Part shown: positions 1 through 11,374 of the stretch, in pieces
Position numbering within the stretch: position 1 is the first letter of the stretch
Layout of the letters: every line of letters begins with the position of its first letter
Assembly: GCA_031216915.1 (NCBI GenBank)
Contig: CM062296.1
Location: 144,378,344-144,442,343, forward strand
Length of the DNA: 64,000 bases
From: Pictodentalium vernedei
Taxonomy: Eukaryota; Mollusca; Scaphopoda; Dentaliida; Dentaliidae
Reading direction: 5' to 3'
The notes under the pieces: generated by a model
Databases searched by the model: none
Seen by the model: only the letters and a program-made list of their open reading frames with translations
Told to the model about the DNA's origin: nothing
Made by a program: the position numbers and the translations under genes

Positions 1-139
1 TCAAATCAGTCACCTTCAATCAGATCAGGCCTCTCCGTAAGAAAAAATCAGGGGTGTGTGTAGGAGCTCTTCTAGTAGAATGATTAGTGAGTGGCGTGTT
101 GCTCTCCTTCTGGTCATTAAAGCGAGTGGATTCCAACAA

Positions 140-316
140 TGGGAAAAAGCTCGTTTAACTTTTAATGGAGTGGACAATTTATTGGTCTCTAGAGTCTAAA
201 TGTGTGCAAGTTTCCAATCTGACATACATGGCAATGGCATGTATGTCAGATTGGAAACCTGCACACATCTAGACTCTAGAGACCAATAAATTGTCCATTA
301 AAACAAGCTTTTTCCC
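140..316. repeat. Near-perfect hairpin repeat
   Basis: Two arms of roughly 85 bases are almost exact reverse complements around a short loop near 232-240, running from gggaaaaagctc to gctttttccc. It looks like a palindromic MITE. No target duplication is evident and no other copy was noticed here. Confidence 0.75.
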
Positions 317-962
317 ATGCAGAGTTGCAGACACAATGGCACACTTCACATTGCCTTGAATGCAAATGGGGAGGGGGCGGGGGCAAGATTCAAGAGGGTT
401 GTCAACTTGTCGGTTATCAAGGACACATCGTATACATTCATAGTATGATGTGTACCAGACTGCTACTGAGACATGAGTCGCGACAAAATACAGAATTGAA
501 ATAGGAAATTAGAAGTCGACGTTGTGTAGGACTTCGCACTCAAAAGTTTAAATTAAAAATACTTCCGAATTTCCCGAGCGTTTTTGCTGTCAGTTTATTG
601 TCAGACAGAATCCACATTTGCGATTATGGACTGAGTACTTCGACAGCTTGAGGCGAGTGCCAAGGAGCTCTCCTTAAAAAATGTTTAGGTGAGAACGAGG
701 TGCACACGAGCAAACGCTCGCCTCGTATGGAGAGTCCTGAATCAGATGGAATATTTCAGTTGGTTAGAAAAGAGAACCGTAGGTTCGCTTTTGCAACCAA
801 CTGAAATATGTCAACTGATTGAATCCAAACATTGCAATGGTCTATTTCAGGGCTCAGGCCTGATGACTTAATGAAGGCAATTTTCCTCACTCATTACAAC
901 CAGCGCAAAATCAAAATAAGGAGAACCATAATGCCTTCCTGGCAGTACTTTAACTCTTTACA
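317..962. other. Intergenic or intronic sequence, nothing recognised
   Basis: No exon, mobile-element domain or known repeat was recognised. A 15-bp perfect inverted repeat (751-765 with 795-809, atatttcagttggtt) is the only structure seen. Confidence 0.5.
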
Positions 963-1262
963 TGGGAGTGCAGTGATAGACTGTTGGACTTCTGTGCTAG
1001 AGGTCCCGACTTCGGTCCCCGTCCAGGATGACCCACATTGTTTTCTTGGGCAAAGCACTTTATCCCGGTTGCCTACATGGGGGCACAATGATGCCGTGTA
1101 CTAAGGCGTACTGCACGTCGATGGTGCACATGTCTTCAACCGCTGTAACCCTGATTGAGCAGAGCTTGAACAGAGTTAGAATGTAGAGGAGCTGACAGTT
1201 GCTCGTCGTTGCTCGGTGGTTCTCTCTGGATACTCCCGCTTTCTCCACCCATAAAACTCTAT
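963..1262 (+). mobile_element. tRNA-derived SINE, tail missing
   Basis: The copy has a degenerate tRNA-like head (gtagactgttggactt style), then the family's central cttgggcaaagcactt motif, the actaaggcgtactgcacg block and the ctccacccataaaact block. It stops before the usual AATAAATA tail. It matches the head subtype of the copy at 35656. Confidence 0.75.
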
Positions 1263-1311
1263 GTAAATTGAATAGATTTTTTGCCAAATGATTTCTTGAG
1301 TTAAATTTAGA

Positions 1312-1404
1312 TGATTTTTTCATAAAATCTAATCATGGCTGCCTCACAGCAGCCATGACTAGATTTGGTGAAAAATATTTTGAAAATACTCAGTGGGTAA
1401 AGAG
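1312..1404. repeat. Short hairpin, probable TTAA MITE remnant
   Basis: A palindrome centred on catggctgcctcacagcagccatg is followed by an outer sequence ending gtgggtaaagag and then ttaa. That end resembles the right end of the TTAA hairpin MITEs. The left terminus was not found. Confidence 0.45.
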
Positions 1405-1534
1405 TTAAGCCCTCAACTATTGGTCAGTGGAACACTCAAACCGACTAAAATAAAGTGAAATTGCTCTCCTGGACTAGAATAAGGAGGGCGATAATGGCCC
1501 TCTGGATTTTACAAACAATCAGGCCTGAGGGTGG

Positions 1535-1862
1535 ATCATGCTGGCTTAGTAAGTAGAGGTGCAGGCTGCAAGCCGAGAGGTCCTCGGTTCACCTGTGGCA
1601 ACTGCGATGTGTCCTTGGGCAAGACACTTAATCCCACTTGCCAATGTGGGGGCACAGTGGCATTGTGTACTAAAGCGTACTGCACGTCGATGGTGCACTT
1701 GTCTTCAACCAATGCTAACCCTGCTTGTGTGGAGTTGGAATGTTGGGGAGTCTGACAGTTGCTCGGTGGTTCTTGCCATGTACTTCGGCTTCCTCCACCT
1801 GTAAAACTGTCTGACACGAGTTGACCCTGGCTGTCAAAAGTGTCATTAAACTCTAAATAAAT
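1535..1862 (+). mobile_element. tRNA-derived SINE, near full length
   Basis: The head has a box A-like tggcttagtaagtagaggtg and a box B-like ggttcacc. Next come the central tccttgggcaagacactt motif and the 3' part with ctgtcaaaagtgtc. It ends in ctctaaataaataaa. Confidence 0.8.
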
Positions 1863-1989
1863 AAAGAGGGCCGAGGGCTGACTGGTTCCAGGTCATAACA
1901 GCGTCAAATTCCTTAGAGAATTAGACTGGTGTCTTGAAAACATGATGCAGATGCAGTTTCATTAATCAGAGTCTTTTTTGTACAGCCAC

Positions 1990-3060
1990 TTATTGGAGCA
2001 GGTCGTATTATGGTATGGCCATGTCCACATTTGTCTGTCTGTCTCTCTGTCCATCCATTAGCTTTTGCTTGTCCACTCAATAACTTGAAAATGAAATGCA
2101 CCTTAGATCCTATTTTTTATCGTGGATTAGTGGTGACTAGAGGAAGATCTATTTTGATAATCAGTTTTCTGCTATATCCAGTGTGGCAGCTATGGCAGCC
2201 ACCTTGGATTCTTTGTAATTTTTGCTTGTCCACGCTATAATTTGAAAATGAATTGTCTCATGAATCCTATTTTTTGTGATGGATTAGTGATGACTAGAGG
2301 AGAGGAAGGTTCCATTTGATAATCAGTTTTCTGCCATATCCAATATGGCCACCATGGCAGCTATCTTGTTTTTTTTTTTACAAATTTTTGCTTGTCTGTT
2401 GAATAACTTGGAAATGAAATGCACCATGGGTCCTATATTTTTGTGGTGGATTAGTGGTGACTAGAGGAAGGTTCCTTTTGATAAGCAGTTTACTATTTTT
2501 GGGTGAGTTTTTTCAAAAACTAGAACTGTAGTTTGATAAAGTCTGTGTGCAGGTGGGTGGGTGGCAGGCAGATGGGTGGAATGGCTGTGTGGTCAGGTGG
2601 GTGATTGGGCTGGCATCATTTTCTTGTTAGTGTGATAACTTGAACCAATATCAATGAATTTGGACAATATTTTGTGTATGTGACTTTCTTAACAATGTCT
2701 TGAATTGGTTCGAAAACCTGTACGGTTTGGCCTTACTGAGCAGAGTTTTGGCCCTTAATTAGTTCATTTTTGCCTGTTTTCAGCTCGTTAGCACAATAAC
2801 TTGAACAAATATCAATGGATTTGATCAATGTTTGGTATGTGAGACTTTCTTAACAATGTCTTCAATTAGTTCAAAAACTGGTACATTTCACTTATGAACA
2901 GAGTTGTTGCCCTTTATTAGTTAATTTCTGCCTGTTTTCAGGTCGTTAGTTAGCAAACTTGAACATTTGAAATGTCTGAGGTCAATTTTGCAAAGCAAAA
3001 TGACTGAATTTACATTAAGTGGCCGGAAAATGATGCTACTGCCCAGCAGTTATCTTGTTG
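1990..3060 (+). repeat. Family L tandem-type repeat
   Basis: Diverged direct repeats of about 200 bases carry phrases such as 'ataacttgaa(caaatatcaa)', 'gtggattagtggtgactag' and 'actttcttaacaatgtctt'. A tctgtctgtctctctgtcc tract sits near the start. Related pieces occur at 45895-46156, 49099-49165 and 58010-58445. No coding potential was seen. Confidence 0.65.
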
Positions 3061-3099
3061 AAGCTCTTCTTATATCAGTTTATATCTTTTCTCTTGACA

Positions 3100-3372
3100 T
3101 CACTACATCATTGTAAACAGTTTAATATAATATCTATTTTCCGTAGGAATCCTGGAAAGTGAAGTAGTGTTTCTTTACTATGGTAAACAAGCTCTGTTTT
3201 ACAGGTAAAATAGGACCCAGTAACCAATGCCTGGCGTGGAAGTCTTAAAATTGGCAACATGGACTGACATGGGTATAAATGATTGACTAAACTTGACTTT
3301 ATATCCATGTTGCAGTCACAATTAACCATTGTGCACCATTATGTGACCTTAAACACCAATAAAGGAAAAATA
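3100..3372 (+). mobile_element. SINE-like family G copy
   Basis: The copy runs from ggaatcctggaaagtgaag, through the conserved 'ggtaaacaagctctgtttta' and 'aataggacccag' blocks, to the tail 'gaccttaaacaccaataaa'. That tail is shared with the tRNA-headed SINEs, but no tRNA-like head was recognised. Confidence 0.7.
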
Positions 3373-3437
3373 AATAAAATGTAACTTCCACACACAAAAC
3401 TGTTTACCATATCATTAGTACAAATTTGACCTGTTAA

Positions 3438-3680
3438 CCCTTCACCTAACATGAAAAGCAGTCGACACTTGCAAAAAAAATTCTTGAATAACTAAATTTT
3501 TTCATTTTTTGTCTCAAAAACATAGGTTATGACCCCCCGTTGGAACGAGTTCGACGAGCTCGTTCCAATGAGGGGTCATAACGTATGTTTTTGAGACAAA
3601 AAATGAAAATATTTTGAAAATAGATTGGCAATTTTTGAGAATAGCGCTGGCCAGTTTTGGCCATTACGTTGGGTAAAGGG
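3438..3680. mobile_element. TTAA hairpin MITE, type II
   Basis: TTAA flanks both ends (3434-3437, 3681-3684). The termini are cccttcaccta and gttgggtaaaggg. A central palindrome around gttggaacgag...ctcgttccaa is extended by ggttatgacc/ggtcataac arms. A TTAA target with CCC/GGG termini is typical of the piggyBac superfamily. No coding sequence. Confidence 0.8.
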
Positions 3681-3717
3681 TTAATTGCATATAGGTTAGA
3701 GAGTATAGTCCTGTTAA

Positions 3718-3949
3718 CCCTTTACCCAACGCAGACGATATCAAAATTTATTATTTTAAATATTATTTTTTTAAATTTTAAAAAAAATTTCAACAAAACC
3801 ATACCATGTGACCCCTCGTTGGAACGAGCTTGTTCCAACGAGGGGTCACATGATATGGTTTTGTTGAAACTTTTTGAAAAATAATTTTTTTTTAACTGCT
3901 GAATTTGCACGTTACGTGGGCGGATGCGGCCGATTCATTGGGTAAAGGG
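3718..3949. mobile_element. TTAA hairpin MITE, type I
   Basis: TTAA flanks at 3714-3717 and 3950-3953, ends ccctttacccaacg and ggtaaaggg. The central palindrome is caaaaccata...tggttttg around cgttggaacgag. Type I arms read tcaacaaaaccat and gtcacatgatatgg, unlike type II. Confidence 0.85.
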
Positions 3950-4434
3950 TTAATGGAATACAAAATTTTGGTAATATGTTAAGAAATTATGCTGACAATA
4001 ATCAAATTCTCCTTGTTCATTGACCTATTTGGCCTCAGTACATCCAGTATAGATATTTATATATATCTTGTTTGACAGAAAGTAGGTATTTCCTGATTTT
4101 GTGTAATATTATTTAAAACTGACTTGGTGTGATGGGCATCATAACAGTATGAATGCAATAATAGTCCTTGATAAGCATTGATACTGTCCTTGAAAGGTTC
4201 TAAAATAGTGCATGAATTTGATTCTCAGATACCTGTATGAACCCTGAACCCCAAAACTGCTAATCAGTTTGCTGGAATTGCTGATCAATTCTGGCCATGG
4301 GTAGCAAAACTGCTAATCAAATATCAGAACAAATTGCTCCCTGTCTTATTAGCATACCTACTACAAAGTAGAGATGAAAAAATGTCATGACTGTGGCGTC
4401 AGCATCAAGTGTCAGTGTCCATGTCTAGTATTGT

Positions 4435-4660
4435 ATGAGTTTGTGTTTAGCTCAGTTGGTCCCCATAGGAACCACAGAAAGTGGAACAGTGCTTGTTTAC
4501 TGCTATAAACAAGATCTTCTATACTGGTAAAATAGGACCTGGGATCTGGGTTGGAAGCATAGGTATATAAATGATAGGATAAATATGACTTCATACCTAT
4601 GATACAGTTATGTGATAGACAAGATGCTGAAAGTGTCTTTAGACACCAATAAATAAATTT
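4435..4660 (+). mobile_element. SINE-like family G copy
   Basis: It carries the family blocks 'ccccataggaaccacagaaa', 'gtgcttgtttactg', 'actggtaaaataggacc' and a diverged 3' end with 'acaccaataaataaat'. The tail lacks the cattgtgcataaat block seen elsewhere. Confidence 0.65.
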
Positions 4661-4897
4661 AATCAGTTTGTTTGAACAGTGTGGATCCAAAGCTTTTATG
4701 TTGCAGTTGTGGGTTGTTTAGGATAATTTAACTTTGTGTAAAACTTCCCAAAAGGGAAAATTGATCAATTAATATTTCCAACTTGCAGCCCTGTTGATCA
4801 ACCCAGTAAATTCATGGTAGTAAGTAACATGTGCAAGAAAAATACATATAAAAAATATGTAACTTTGATGTGATGTAAATCACCATTTTGTATTTTT

Positions 4898-6530
4898 AGC
4901 TCAACTTTGGCAAAGCCAAATTTGAGTTTATGCCATGGCCAGTTGTCCGTCTGTCCGTCAACAATTCAATACGACTCGGGCTAGAGGCCGTATTTATGAA
5001 CCGATCTTTACGAAACTTCTTGGGTACCTTTGTTATGACTGTGGGACGAGAACAAGTGTTTTTGGGTCCGATCCGAAATTCAAGTTGGCTGCCAGCTGCC
5101 ATTTTGTACCGACGATGCAGAAATCTGTTTTTTGTACAGAACTTCCATATGAAAGCGCTGATTTGAATAATTTTTTGTATGAATATTTAGTACCATGGGA
5201 TACATCACATATAATACAGGTTTTTTTCTCATACGTAAATTATGCAAATTAGACTAACTTTGATGTATTTAGTGTTACTTTCAGCACTGTAAGTGCAAAT
5301 GCCAATACGGCTCGGGCTAGAGGCCATATTTATAAACCGATCTTTACGAAACTTCGTGGGTACCTTTGGTATCACCGTGGGACGAGAACGAGTGTTTTTG
5401 GGTGCGGCCCGAAATTCAAGATGGCCGATGGCAGCCATTTTGTACAAAATTAGGTGCAATCAGATTTTTGCTCAGAACTTCCATATGAAAGTGCTGACTT
5501 GAATAATTTTTTGTGTGAATGTTTAGTACCATGGGATACATCACATATAATACAGGTTTTTTTCTCGTTCAGAAATTATGCGAATTAGATGAACTTTGAT
5601 TTTTTCAGTGCTACTCACACACAGTAAGTGCTCATGTCAATACAGCTCGGGCTAGAGGCTGTATTTATCAACTGATCTTCATGAAACTTCTTGGGTACCT
5701 TTGTTATCACCGTGGGATGAGAACGAGTGTTTTTGGGTGTGGTCCGAAATTCAAGATGGCCACCAGCAGCCATTTTGTACCAAAATTAGTGCAAGCAGTC
5801 TTTTGTACAGAACTTTTGTATGAAAGTTCTGATTTGAATAAATTTGTGTATGAATGTTTAGTAAAATGGAATACATCACATACAATACAGGTTTTTTTCT
5901 TGTGCAGAAATTATGCAAATTAGATGAATTTTGATTTATTTAGTGCTACTTATACACTGTAAGTGCACATGTCAATACGGCTGGGGCTAGAGGCTGTATT
6001 TATCAACCGATCTTCACGAAACTACTTGGGTACCTTTGTTATCAGCTTGGGATGAGAACGAGTGTTTCTGAGTGCATTCCAAAATTCAAGATGGCTGCCT
6101 GTAGCCATTTTGTACCGAAATTAGGTCCAATCAGTTTTTTGTTACAATTTCTTTTCAGCTCGTATTTATGAACTGATCTTCACGAAACTTCTTGGGTACC
6201 TTTGTTTTCACCTTGGGACAGGAATGAGTGTGTTTTGGGGTGCCTTTGTTATCACTGTGCTATGAGAACAAATATTTGGGGGTTCAGTCAGACCCACTCT
6301 GGGACTCAAAGATTTCTTTTCTAGTTTAGTATCTGACTGTCACCCACCTTTACAATACTTTACCCATACATTTCTTACAGGCTACGGTCAGTATTAATGT
6401 ACAGACCGTTTCAATACTTTATATGTACCTTTGTTATTAGGTCATTACCTAGATGTTTGTCATTGCTGTGTCACATACTATACATGTACATGTCTTGACA
6501 AGTTGAGCTACAGTGTCATTGACACTTTCA
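4898..6530 (+). mobile_element. Family C tandem-cored element
   Basis: It starts agctcaactttg after a T run and ends gtcattgacactttca before a T run. The core holds direct repeats of about 337 bases (starts near 4973, 5312, 5649, 5986), each opening gctcgggctagaggc. The 3' end has agttgagct, the complement of the 5' agctcaact, then the hairpin agtgtcattgacact. Core ORFs read alike from unit to unit, with no known domain. The build suggests a Helentron-derived (HINE) element. Confidence 0.7.
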
Positions 6531-6856
6531 TTTTGTGAATCCCCTTCACACTGATATCAAAATACTGAAAATTCATGTAGCAAATTTTTTCCTATAATTC
6601 AACTAGGAATTTAATCGATTTCAATCTCGTTTAACATAGCTCAATTCTGAACAAGTTGTGATTTTTTGGACAAAAGTAATTAAAAAATAATTCAATAAAT
6701 ATGTTTTGTGATGTAATTAGAATGTAAACAGGACAAAAATTCTAAAATGTGGAAAAATAAAATTGGAAGGATTTTTTCAACGTAAAATTTTTGTAAGGGT
6801 TTTGTCCTGTAGGCCTTTTGTCTTATAAGGACATTCATCCTTATGCATTTTGCCAT
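6531..6856. other. Intron-like sequence, nothing recognised
   Basis: AT-rich sequence without an exon or repeat that I can recognise. Confidence 0.5.
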
Positions 6857-6860
6857 TTAA

Positions 6861-7222
6861 CCCTTTGAGATTTTAATTATCCTGATGTTCAAATATCAGT
6901 GAGAATTCAGTTTCTTCAACATTTTTCAAAATGCGACGTCAGACGTCAGAAAGTACAAATAACAAGATATTTTTCACATTAGTGATGATATGGTTGAGGG
7001 CTAAATTATTTTTGGTGGTCTGAATTTGTTATTCAAAACTTGTTTTATTACAAATTATTGGAGAGTCCCACAGGCACTCTCCAATAATTTGTAATAAAAC
7101 ATGTAAACAAAATATTATTTGTGTTTGACTGAATATGAAATACAAGCAAGGAAAGTGTTGTCTTTTGCTCGGATATTCTCATTTTTTGAAAGTCCTGATA
7201 GTGGCTTCTAGCACTCAAACAG
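6861..7222. mobile_element. Family B TTAA MITE
   Basis: TTAA lies at both edges (6857-6860, 7223-7226). The central palindrome is attattggagagtcc/ggcactctccaataat, flanked by tgttttattacaa and its complement. The right end is gcacTcaaacag, as in other family B copies. The left end (ccctttgag) differs from the usual ctggttgag. Confidence 0.65.
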
Positions 7223-7330
7223 TTAAGAAGTCTTGACAGCAGGATTACATTAGTATTTTAAGCTGCGATAACATTTGGCTCAATGGTTATCACTGAGCAC
7301 AATTCGGGAGAAAATAGAAATCGAGGTTAA

Positions 7331-7571
7331 CCCTTTACCCAACGCAGACGATATCAAAATTTATTATTTTAAATATCATTTTTTTAAATTTTTCAAAAAA
7401 ATTCAACAAAACCATATCATGTGACCCTTCGTTGGAATGAGCTCGGCGAGCTCGTTCCAACGAGGGGTCACATGATATGGTTTTGTTGAAAGTTTTTGAA
7501 AAATAATATTTTTTCAAATGCTGAATTTGCATATTACGTGGGCGGATGTGGGCGATTCGTTGGGTAAAGGG
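7331..7571. mobile_element. TTAA hairpin MITE, type I
   Basis: TTAA flanks at 7327-7330 and 7572-7575, ends ccctttacccaacg and cgttgggtaaaggg. The palindrome is centred near 7447 on gagctcggcgagctc. Confidence 0.88.
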
Positions 7572-7715
7572 TTAAAACTTTAAAAAATCGAAAATAATAA
7601 CGAAACAAATGATCAGAAAGTATCAATGCAGTGATTGATTTTGTACGTCATAAGGCATACAAAAGTATCAAAAGGGTTAAAGCATTCATCTTTTGGGCTT
7701 TTGTCCTACATCCAG

Positions 7716-7799
7716 AAGGGATAAGTCTCCTTGCTGAAATCGGGAAACTGATCAGACTACCTGATCAGACATTCTCTGCTTGTTTTTGTGGAACCAAAG
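7716..7799 (+). CDS. Candidate internal exon, possibly of CADPS
   Basis: A pyrimidine-rich tract ending tcctacatccag precedes an open 84-nt segment that stops at a gtgtgt donor. It would encode GISLLAEIGKLIRLPDQTF followed by SACFCGTK. It enters with two bases of a split codon and leaves with one, which fits the phase of the next candidate exon at 15708. I do not recognise the peptide as CAPS from memory, so this rests on splice sites, an open frame and phase only. A chance intronic ORF is a real alternative. Confidence 0.33.
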
Positions 7800-8265
7800 G
7801 TGTGTTAATTGTTTATTATAGGGAGGTGGGGGGGGGGGGGTGCATTCTATTCAGCTAGTCAACTCCTAGTCACCAACTTTCTTAGATCATAGTGTGTTAG
7901 ACATCATGTGTGAACTCAAGACTGTAGCATACAAGGTAGAAAAAACTAGGGGCAGATAACTTTGCACAATACTCTTTTTGTTTCCTAGAAGTGCTGAGGT
8001 GTGCAGTAGAATTTTAATAAAGTTGCTTGTTTTTTAAGGTCTGTACAGTCTTGGTTCTTTGATTTGATCTCTTTGCATATTTTTGTTGATTTTTAAGCAC
8101 ATTAATATGCACTGATTTGTAGGAAGATTGATCTAGATTTTTCTTTTTATTTAACTTTTTCAGCATCATGGGCCTGTATTTTTAAATTGCTTCTCTTGCT
8201 TCTAAGAACCATCATATGTCTTTGTTAATTGGTCAAAGTAGAACAGTGGTCTCTGAAATGATTAA

Positions 8266-8757
8266 CTGGTAGTGTGCCAAAAGCCCATATTTAGGCATTA
8301 TACTCAAGTTCAGGTGGTGCAACATGAAAGCTTCAAACTGTGTGGATGTGCTTTATATTATCCTAAACCCTTTACCCAACGTAACGGCCAAAACTGGGCA
8401 GTGCTATTCTAAAAAAATTTCTATCCAATTTTCATTATTTTTTCAATTTTTTTGTGACAAAAACTTAGCTTATGACCCCTCATTGGAATGAGCTCATTGA
8501 GCTCATACCAATGAGGGGTCATAAGCTATGTTTTTGACTCAAAAAATAAAAACAAATAGTTATTCAAGAATTTTATTTGCAAGTGTCATCTGCTTTTCGT
8601 GTTAGGTGAAGGGTTAATGCCACATTTTTTAGTCTCTGAGAATTTGTCTTGTTACAATTTATGGTTGAGTGCTTGTTGGCACGCTCCCATAAATTGCAAC
8701 AAGGCAGAGATATGTGAACAAATTTTGATGACCAAAAATAATTTAACACTCTGCCAG
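8266..8757. mobile_element. Family B MITE interrupted by another MITE
   Basis: TTAA flanks at 8262-8265 and 8758-8761, ends ctggtagtgtgccaaaagccc and aacactctgccag. The copy at 23699-23940 shows the same sequence without the internal insertion at 8368-8613. Confidence 0.75.
8368..8613. mobile_element. TTAA hairpin MITE, type II, inside family B
   Basis: The ends are ccctttacccaacg and gttaggtgaaggg. The palindrome is centred on gagctcattgagctc. The right TTAA is intact and the left is decayed to ctaa. Confidence 0.8.
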
Positions 8758-8761
8758 TTAA

Positions 8762-9396
8762 CTGGTAAAGTTTTTTTCTGACAACAAATCAAAGCTCATC
8801 ATACACTGCTCTATTACATTTAATTGAATAGTGCCTTATAGGCACTATCCAATTAACTGTCAGAGAGCAAGGTATTGTATAAAAATCTGATTCATATCAG
8901 GGACAATAAAGGCTTCCTCAGGCAGAATGTAGCTACAGACAGTTATTGCCTGTCACTTTTAGTAAAGCCCAAAACTCTACCAGTTAATTGTTTTTTTTTT
9001 ATACTGTGGAGTCCGAAATAAATATTCGAAGAAAATGCTGGAAACCACAATGGTTCCCACTAAAATCATTGGAAGTAACTTCAGTGGAATCTCTTAATTG
9101 GATATTTTCATTAAAATAGTTGAGTAAACTCCTGTTAATTGAATAAAAAACCTTCAGAACTATTAATAAATTTCTGACAACCAATGAATTTCTCACGTTC
9201 ATAAACCTTTTATGTGTAAACAGTATTTATATATGATGAATGAAAAATAGTACAAAACTTACATAACTAGTAGCTTTTAAGAGGAATATAAATACACAAT
9301 AACAAAAAATCAGTAGGATAATCACAATTTGGCATTCAGCATATTTTTATGTAAGCCTACGTAAATCGATATGACCTTTGTACATTCAATATTATA
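8762..9396. other. Intron-like sequence with one short hairpin
   Basis: A hairpin lies near 8818-8860 (aattgaatagtgcc / ggcactatccaatt). The rest is AT-rich and unrecognised. Confidence 0.5.
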
Positions 9397-9885
9397 CAAT
9401 TATGGACTTTTGTAGTGGTGAATATGGGAGCGCGGTGGCTCAGTAGGTAGAGGTGCAGGCTGCAAGCCGAGAGGTCCTCGGTTCAAATCCCACCTGCGGC
9501 AACCGCGTTGTGTCCTTGGGCAAGACACTTCATCTCCATTGCCCGCGTGGGGGCACGATGACGCCGTGTACTAAGGCGTACTGCACGTCGATGGTGCGCA
9601 TGTCTTCAACCAATCTAACCCTGCCTGTTCTGCAGTGCGGAGTTACGATGTTGGGGAGCTGGCAGCTGCTCGTCGTTGCTCGGTGGTTCTCTCCGGGTAC
9701 TCTGGCTTCCTCCACCCGTAAAACTGTCACGGTCATGATTAGCCATTGTGCATAAATATGTGACCTTAAACACCAATAAATAAATAAATAAATAGTGGTG
9801 AATATGATGTGATATGAACCTAAAAAACTATAAGTTTTTTAGGTTCATATCACATCATATTTACCACCACAAAAGTCCATAACTG
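9397..9885. repeat. Hairpin MITE split by a SINE
   Basis: The left arm (9397-9426 plus 9807-9838) pairs with the right arm near 9839-9885, through acttttgtagtggt / accaccacaaaagt and tgatatgaacctaaaaa / tttttaggttcatatca. Removing the SINE and one copy of its target duplication restores the palindrome. Confidence 0.75.
9427..9792 (+). mobile_element. Full-length tRNA-derived SINE
   Basis: This is the clearest SINE in the window. A 14-bp target duplication (tagtggtgaatatg) lies at 9413-9426 and 9793-9806. Box A-like tggctcagtaggtagaggtg and box B-like ggttcaaatccc make the tRNA head (Pol III type). The central motif is gtccttgggcaagacactt. The 3' end is gaccttaaacaccaataaataaat. A head, body and short-repeat tail are standard for tRNA SINEs mobilised by a LINE. 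Confidence 0.92.
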
Positions 9886-10225
9886 TTTTATTATATACAC
9901 CATCCTCAAAAAAAATACACCATCCTAAAAAAAAACTATCTTCTATTTGTCAATTAAATGTTCAGCTATATCAACCAGAAATACTTTTATTTAACAATAA
10001 AATAGTTATCATCTGCAGAATAACATAAAAATAAACAATGTTCTAGAGATTACGTCAATTGAAATAGAACAAGAGAGGGGATTTCCAAAAGCTATATTTA
10101 GAAAGTTGATATTCCCTGGAAAACCAGTGTACATGGATTTTTGCATACCAGTCACGCATATAAGATCCAGCCAATAGAAATGTTGTTATTTATAAAGTAT
10201 ATAATAAAAGCATATAATCAGTTAT

Positions 10226-10440
10226 ATTCCCCATGGGAACCCCAGGAAGTGGAGCAGTGCTTGTTGACTGTGGTAAACATATTCTATTTTACTGGTAAGA
10301 TAGGACCCATCACCAGTGTCAAGGGTGAAAGTTCTTTAATGAGGGCAGTATAGGTATGAACAACTGGTTTGACTTCTTACATGAACAGCTAATCACAGTA
10401 TATTAGGTCTTATTTGTAACATATGTATGGGAACCCCTGG
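10226..10440 (+). mobile_element. SINE-like family G copy
   Basis: It carries 'ccccatgggaaccccaggaa', 'gtggagcagtgcttg' and 'tggtaagataggaccc'. It is tail-less. A second partial start (gggaacccctggaattg) follows near 10430. Confidence 0.6.
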
Positions 10441-10490
10441 AATTGTTGCAGTACTCATTTACTGTGGTGGAAATACATTCTGCTGGTTAA

Positions 10491-10799
10491 CTGGTTGAGT
10501 GCTAAATTATTTTTCAGATGTGATTTGTAATGCGAGTATTATTTTTCATTGATACCATGCCGCCAGAAAAAGCAAAATTGATTTAGCAAGATTTTGTTTA
10601 TAAATGGTTATGTGTTACAATTTATTACAGTGCCTCTTTTTTTGGCACTCTCCAATAAATTGTAACCAAATTTTTTATGCAAATGTTTGTTTTCTACTGC
10701 CGAGTAAACAATAAGCTAACACACACAGTGTAGACAAACTATAATGCCTTTCAGCACTTTTCAATATAATCCTGTTAGTGGCTTCTAGCATGCAACCAC
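10491..10799. mobile_element. Family B TTAA MITE
   Basis: TTAA at 10487-10490 and 10800-10803. It begins ctggttgagtgctaaattatt and ends ttctagcatgcaaccac. The central palindrome is ttacaatttatt / aataaattgtaa. Confidence 0.75.
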
Positions 10800-10867
10800 T
10801 TAATAGGATCGTGTAAATGGATCCCTGCAAAGCTTTGGGATTCAATTCAATCTGAAATTGTCCTGAT

Positions 10868-11371
10868 CCCAGTGGAATGGGGGCTCGATGATGCCGTGTA
10901 CTAAGGCATACTGCACGTCGATGGTGCACATGTCTTCAACCGCTGTAACCCTGCTTGAGTGGAGCTTAAACAGACTTAGAATGTTGAGCTGACAGTTGCT
11001 TGTCGATGCTCGGTGTTTCTGTCCAGTACTCCGGCTTTCCTCCACCCGTAAAACTGTCAAGGCCACAATTAGCCATTGTGCATAAGTATGTAACCATAAC
11101 CCTTTACTCTACGAAACGGCCAAAGCCGGCCAGCGCTATTCTAAAAAATCGCCAATATAATTTTCATTATTTTTTCATTTTTTGTCTCAAAAATATAGGT
11201 TATGATCCCTCATTGGAACGAGCTCATCGAGCTCGTTCCATTGAGAGGTCATAACCTATGTTTTTGAGACGAAAATGAAAAAAAATAGTTATTCAAGAAT
11301 TTTTTTCGCAAGTGTCGTCTGCTTTTCATGTTAGGTAAATGGTTACACACCAATAAATAAATAATAAATAA
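10868..11371 (+). mobile_element. 5'-truncated SINE split by a MITE
   Basis: SINE body runs 10868-11099 (actaaggcatactgcacgtcg, catgtcttcaaccgctgtaa, tccacccgtaaaactgtcaa, gccattgtgcataagtatg). The tail resumes at 11343 (cacaccaataaataaataat). The MITE sits in the tail's ccttaaac, which supplies a TTAA target. Confidence 0.75.
11100..11342. mobile_element. TTAA hairpin MITE, type II, in a SINE tail
   Basis: The termini are ccctttactctacg and gttaggtaaatgg. The palindrome is centred on gagctcatcgagctc. Target bases have decayed to ataa on the left and ttac on the right. Confidence 0.75.
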
Positions 11372-11374
11372 ATC

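Larger units (their letters stand above)
3373..4120. repeat. Family M element split by two MITEs
   Basis: Segments 3373-3437, 3681-3717 and 3950-4120 resemble consecutive parts of the repeat at 35165-35605 ('cagtacaaatttaacctgtt', 'ggtacatccagtacagaca', 'atatcttgtttgacag'). Two TTAA hairpin MITEs interrupt it. Confidence 0.6.

Noticed and set aside
751..809. 15-bp inverted repeat that could be a small MITE
   Set aside because: It has no terminal or target features and only one copy. It may be chance.
9427..9520. Possible functional tRNA gene
   Set aside because: Box A and box B are present, but it is the head of a SINE with body, tail and target duplication.
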